Shown here one piece after another: positions 45,259 through 48,180 of a DNA stretch of 48,180 nt. This DNA is from Antrodiella citrinella (taxonomy: Eukaryota; Basidiomycota; Agaricomycetes; Polyporales; Steccherinaceae): positions 1 to 48,180 of the forward strand of contig SGPM01000212.1 in assembly GCA_004802725.1 (NCBI GenBank). The letters run 5' to 3'. Within the stretch, counting starts at the first letter, position 1. Each line of letters starts with the position of its first letter. The translations under genes were made by a program, and so were the position numbers. Below the pieces are notes generated by a model. That model worked only from the letters and a program-made list of their open reading frames with translations. It ran no database searches and had not been told where the DNA came from.

Positions 45259-46568
45259 TCACAAACTTCCGGTAACCAACTTCCCCACGGTAACTTGGTT
45301 CCAGTTCGTATCACGCTTCTCAGTATCCTTCCTGTGTCTCGCCCATTCCTCGAAGGTCGTCATGTTCGGGTATATAGCACGAGCATCGGCCATGTGTGCC
45401 TCATAGCCCGCCGGATCGTCCTGACGCATCTTGTGAATGCGTTCCAAATCAGCGATCCTATGAACCGGTTAATGAAGCGAAATGGATCGACGAGGAAAAA
45501 GGACTCACAGTCCCTTTGTCGCCCCGTTGATTGCTAACAAGATTCGTCCAAAAAAGTTGGGGACGGCAGGTAGATGCTTTCCAGTTCCCCTGAGGTATGC
45601 GGCATCCTGCTCGGGTGCGGTCAGAATGTCCCCTGTTATAACGAGAATCTTGGACGAGGCGTCGTCAGAATTCTGTGAGTGCGTTCAGTGTTGATAAACA
45701 CACGAATAGATCTGGATTTCTACCTTGAACACGGCTGCTGTAGCACAGCCAACGTCATCCACAGCCTGTTTACAAAAATTGAACGTTTGACTATGTGATG
45801 AATGATAGTCTGCATCCAACATACCACCAATTGTAACTTGGTATTTGGTTGCATCCCACAGCGCAAAACAGTAGCTGTGATTTTACCGATTGTTCCATCA
45901 AAGTTCTCCATGAAGAACGAAGGCCTCAGAATGCTATAGGCAAGGAATAACAAGGTGATTCAGCACGCGAACATACGGTGAGTTTCCGGGCAGCAACACA
46001 TACGTCCATTTCAGCCCTTTTTCTCCCAAGCTCTTGAGGTGCCGCTCAATCCTCACTTTGGCCAAACGGTCAAGCGTCAGCTGGTCGTCGTAGGCCTCGC
46101 CACCGCGTTCCACGGATGAGAACACGAAATGCGATACATCATATTCGAGAGCCAGATTTGCTAATAACTGCTCTAACAGGTCAAGCTTGGGAATGCAGCA
46201 AGAGACAATGTGTTACTCACTTCGCCTTGTCGTTCCTCTCCATCTGCGTTTGCACCTAATCCTGGAAATACCAGCACAGCAAACACGCCCCATATTCCTC
46301 CCTTTCCTCCCGCGTCGTCAAAGACCTTCCTGACTGAAGCCTCTGAGTCTAAGTCACCCTGGACGACCGTAACGTGTGGTTCGGATTTGAGAGACGTGGC
46401 AGTTGGACTGGCAGGATTTCGAGTGAGAGCGAGGACGTGAAAGTCTGCTTCTGCTTCTTCATTCTCCGAAAGCAACTTTGGTCGCAAAGCAGCGATAAGA
46501 GCACGACCTTGCTTCCCCGTTGCCCCTGCAACAAGGATGTTGCGCTTCGTCTTGGCAGGTTCGGTCAT
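45259..46568 (-). CDS. NmrA-like NAD(P)-binding protein
   Basis: This is an atypical short-chain dehydrogenase family protein; NmrA/HSCARG members bind NAD(P) as redox sensors, and some act on small substrates. Minus-strand exons are 46568-46221, 46170-45977, 45933-45825, 45765-45724, 45672-45509 and 45457-45259, giving 351 aa. The nucleotide loop GATGKQG is at 15-21 in a beta-alpha-beta start (NILVAGATGKQGRALI). Later landmarks are VVQGDLDSEASVRKVF, FVFSSVERGG, ILRPSFFMENF and VDDVGCATAAVF. The catalytic YxxxK of true SDRs is absent, as in NmrA. The acceptor of intron 1 (TTAGAG) is chosen because it keeps frame. Substrate and role cannot be told from sequence. Confidence 0.9.
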
Positions 46569-48002
46569 CGGTGACTGCTGTCTTGGTGGTTGTGAGAGGA
46601 ACGATTATCATCCAAGTTGTCGACGGGAGCGTTCTCATGATTGCGGGAAGAAATGAGCTATGACAGGAATGAGTACTGAGTCCGAATGACCGCAGAAGAC
46701 GGACCCAAGGTGGACTCCGACCAAGTTTAGCAGAATGCCATGAAAGCGCTCATAACTGCTTCTTTGCCTCTAATATATGTCATTATGGACTCCATGAGTC
46801 CATCTCACCTCCATCATCATGGAAACCTTGATCGAAACTTCACAAATGAATCTTGAACCCTTTCTGAGCTTGACAAGGCCATGGACAGCATGCAAGCCTG
46901 TTTATCACTGCTTTCGTGCAGAGAACGCTCTCGAGAAGTTGGCCAGCTTGCCCTCGTACGTATACGCAGTGCGACTTGCGAGGTCAAGACGTCAAGTCTT
47001 ATAACGATCTTCGTGTTATACGCGTCGCCGACGTGTTTTTACGCTGAACTCATTTGTTGGAGTTTCTACTGAGGCTGAGCTCGAGGCTGACAGATCCATG
47101 GCAAAATACGACTGGGGTCTGCTCAGGTCCGATTCAATGAATTGAATAATAAGGTGCGTGGTCGACACTTATATTCAAGCGTGATCATTGTGGCTGACAA
47201 TTGGTTCAGGTCTTGAGGTTTTGTGTATAAGTATGACTGCTAAGCAGTCAAGGTCGTAATTGAGAGGGTCTGCATCATATATCGATTATCCGTGGACCGT
47301 GGCTGACATCAGCGACTTACTTAGCTCCATCTTCGCTTGGTTGGGATTGTTACGATGGCTGACTTCAACGAAGCCGTTTCATATATCCGGTGTAGCTTGC
47401 CAGCCAAATAACGAGCATCGTGGTTGCCACTAGCCCAACCGTGACTGACCAATGTGTCAATCCGTATGCTGGAGGAGTGGCTTACGGCGGTGAATTGGAT
47501 TTTGACTGCTCACATGAGTCGGCCCACTAGTCCCAACGTCGGTCTTTCAGGGAAGCGCGGCTAACAAGAAATTTCCAATCCAGACCATATGGAACGAGTC
47601 GACCAGTTTGGAGGCTCGACTGGGCACGCACTACGCTCAGTCGATATTACAACGGTGGCTGACGAATTCTATATCGTCCCTGTCGCTGTCTTGCGCGCGG
47701 CCAAGACCGTAATGGTTGCTGGTGCTTCAACCAGTGAGTCTCACAAGGAACAATACTTAGACAAAGCTGGAATATAAGTTAGCCACTTATGTTCTCTTTT
47801 TGTCTTCCTTGCGTTGCGAGGCATTCATGAGTTGGCCCCCGTTACATTTTAATGCGAATGTCAGCCACGAAGGCAAATTCACATATAATCTCCATCTGTG
47901 ACAACTCAACCTCTTTCCCCACTTGCCCCCATTCTACAATCTTCCACTAGTCGTACTATATCTCACGACATCCTCCCTTCTACCTTACTCTCTCCCACTA
48001 CA
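46569..48002. other. Intergenic, gene-poor
   Basis: About 1.4 kb. It contains the GGCTGAC word cluster (47084-47663). A 62-codon frame (47589-47777) has no family resemblance. The last 100 bp before 48003 are strongly pyrimidine-rich, as in leaders of well-expressed fungal genes. Confidence 0.45.
47084..47663 (+). repeat. Cluster of GGCTGAC words
   Basis: GGCTGAC or GACTGAC occurs at about 47085, 47192, 47301, 47357, 47443 and 47657, always on the plus strand and usually as GTGGCTGAC. Gaps of about 106, 109 and 214 bp hint at a degenerate unit near 107 bp. Function unknown. Confidence 0.4.
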
Positions 48003-48180
48003 ATGCCTACCACTCTAATTCTTCGGCGTTCAAACGCCATAGTTCGTCGCGCTGGCCGTGGCAAAAAGGTCCGCTTCTCTAGCTGGGACACTGTGGCGAT
48101 GTACCCGTATATCAGCCCCTACTCGTCCTCCGAGAACCTTGCCGGTTCCGCCCCACCCCCCAAAGAACGCTCGCCTTTCA
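48003..48180 (+). CDS. N-terminal part of an unknown protein (runs off window)
   Basis: This open frame begins MPTTLILRRSNAIVRRAGRG and continues through KKVRFSSWDTVAMYPYISPY and a Ser/Pro-rich stretch to the window edge, 59 codons with no stop. A strongly pyrimidine-rich leader and a good ATG context (TACAATG) support a real start. The basic N-terminus with KKVRF recalls short phosphatase-docking-like motifs, but this is weak. No family is assigned. Confidence 0.6.
   Translation, partial: MPTTLILRRSNAIVRRAGRGKKVRFSSWDTVAMYPYISPYSSSENLAGSAPPPKERSPF

Overview
The window is nuclear DNA of a filamentous basidiomycete, almost certainly a mushroom-forming agaricomycete. Genes are packed on both strands and cut by many 45-75 nt GT-AG introns. 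DUF6533 and DUF6589 proteins, both basidiomycete families, are present. The dynein heavy chain appears as a separate N-terminal gene, an arrangement described for Agaricomycetes. I found no rRNA, tRNA or CRISPR. CDS models were spliced by hand from reading frame, splice-site consensus and family conservation; there is no transcript evidence.

Left end (1-4.1 kb): two related DUF6533 membrane-protein genes on the minus strand. The first runs off the window and looks intact. The second has decayed: its start codon is lost, it carries a frameshift and an in-frame stop, and a 506 bp non-autonomous DNA transposon sits in it with a clean 9 bp target-site duplication.

Core housekeeping block (4.1-33.9 kb), mostly in divergent and tail-to-tail pairs: RPA12 (Pol I subunit), OST5 (oligosaccharyltransferase), YOP1 (ER shaping), an LTA4H-type M1 aminopeptidase, a second YOP1/HVA22-like gene, branched-chain ketoacid dehydrogenase E2, dynein heavy chain N-terminal gene dhc1, MED21, RTF2, a secreted two-LysM protein, phosphatidylserine decarboxylase PSD1, a TA-flanked miniature transposon, branched-chain aminotransferase, tRNA m5U54 methyltransferase TRM2, a CNNM/MAM3 transporter with an apparent 3 nt microexon, and a ChaC gamma-glutamylcyclotransferase. 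E2 and the aminotransferase belong to the same branched-chain amino acid pathway. OST5, YOP1, the HVA22-like gene and PSD1 concern ER or mitochondrial membranes.

Right end (33.9-48.2 kb) is more accessory: a conserved single-exon protein of unknown function, then a tail-to-tail pair of large genes 64 bp apart (a 1185 aa DUF6589 protein and a 712 aa RecQ-like helicase), a small secreted 8-cysteine protein, an NmrA-like NAD(P)-binding protein, a gene-poor stretch with a recurring GGCTGAC word, and the start of a gene that leaves the window. The DUF6589/RecQ pair is the best candidate for an undescribed system or mobile unit. The split dynein gene, the microexon and the two transposon footprints are the clearest sequence-level oddities.
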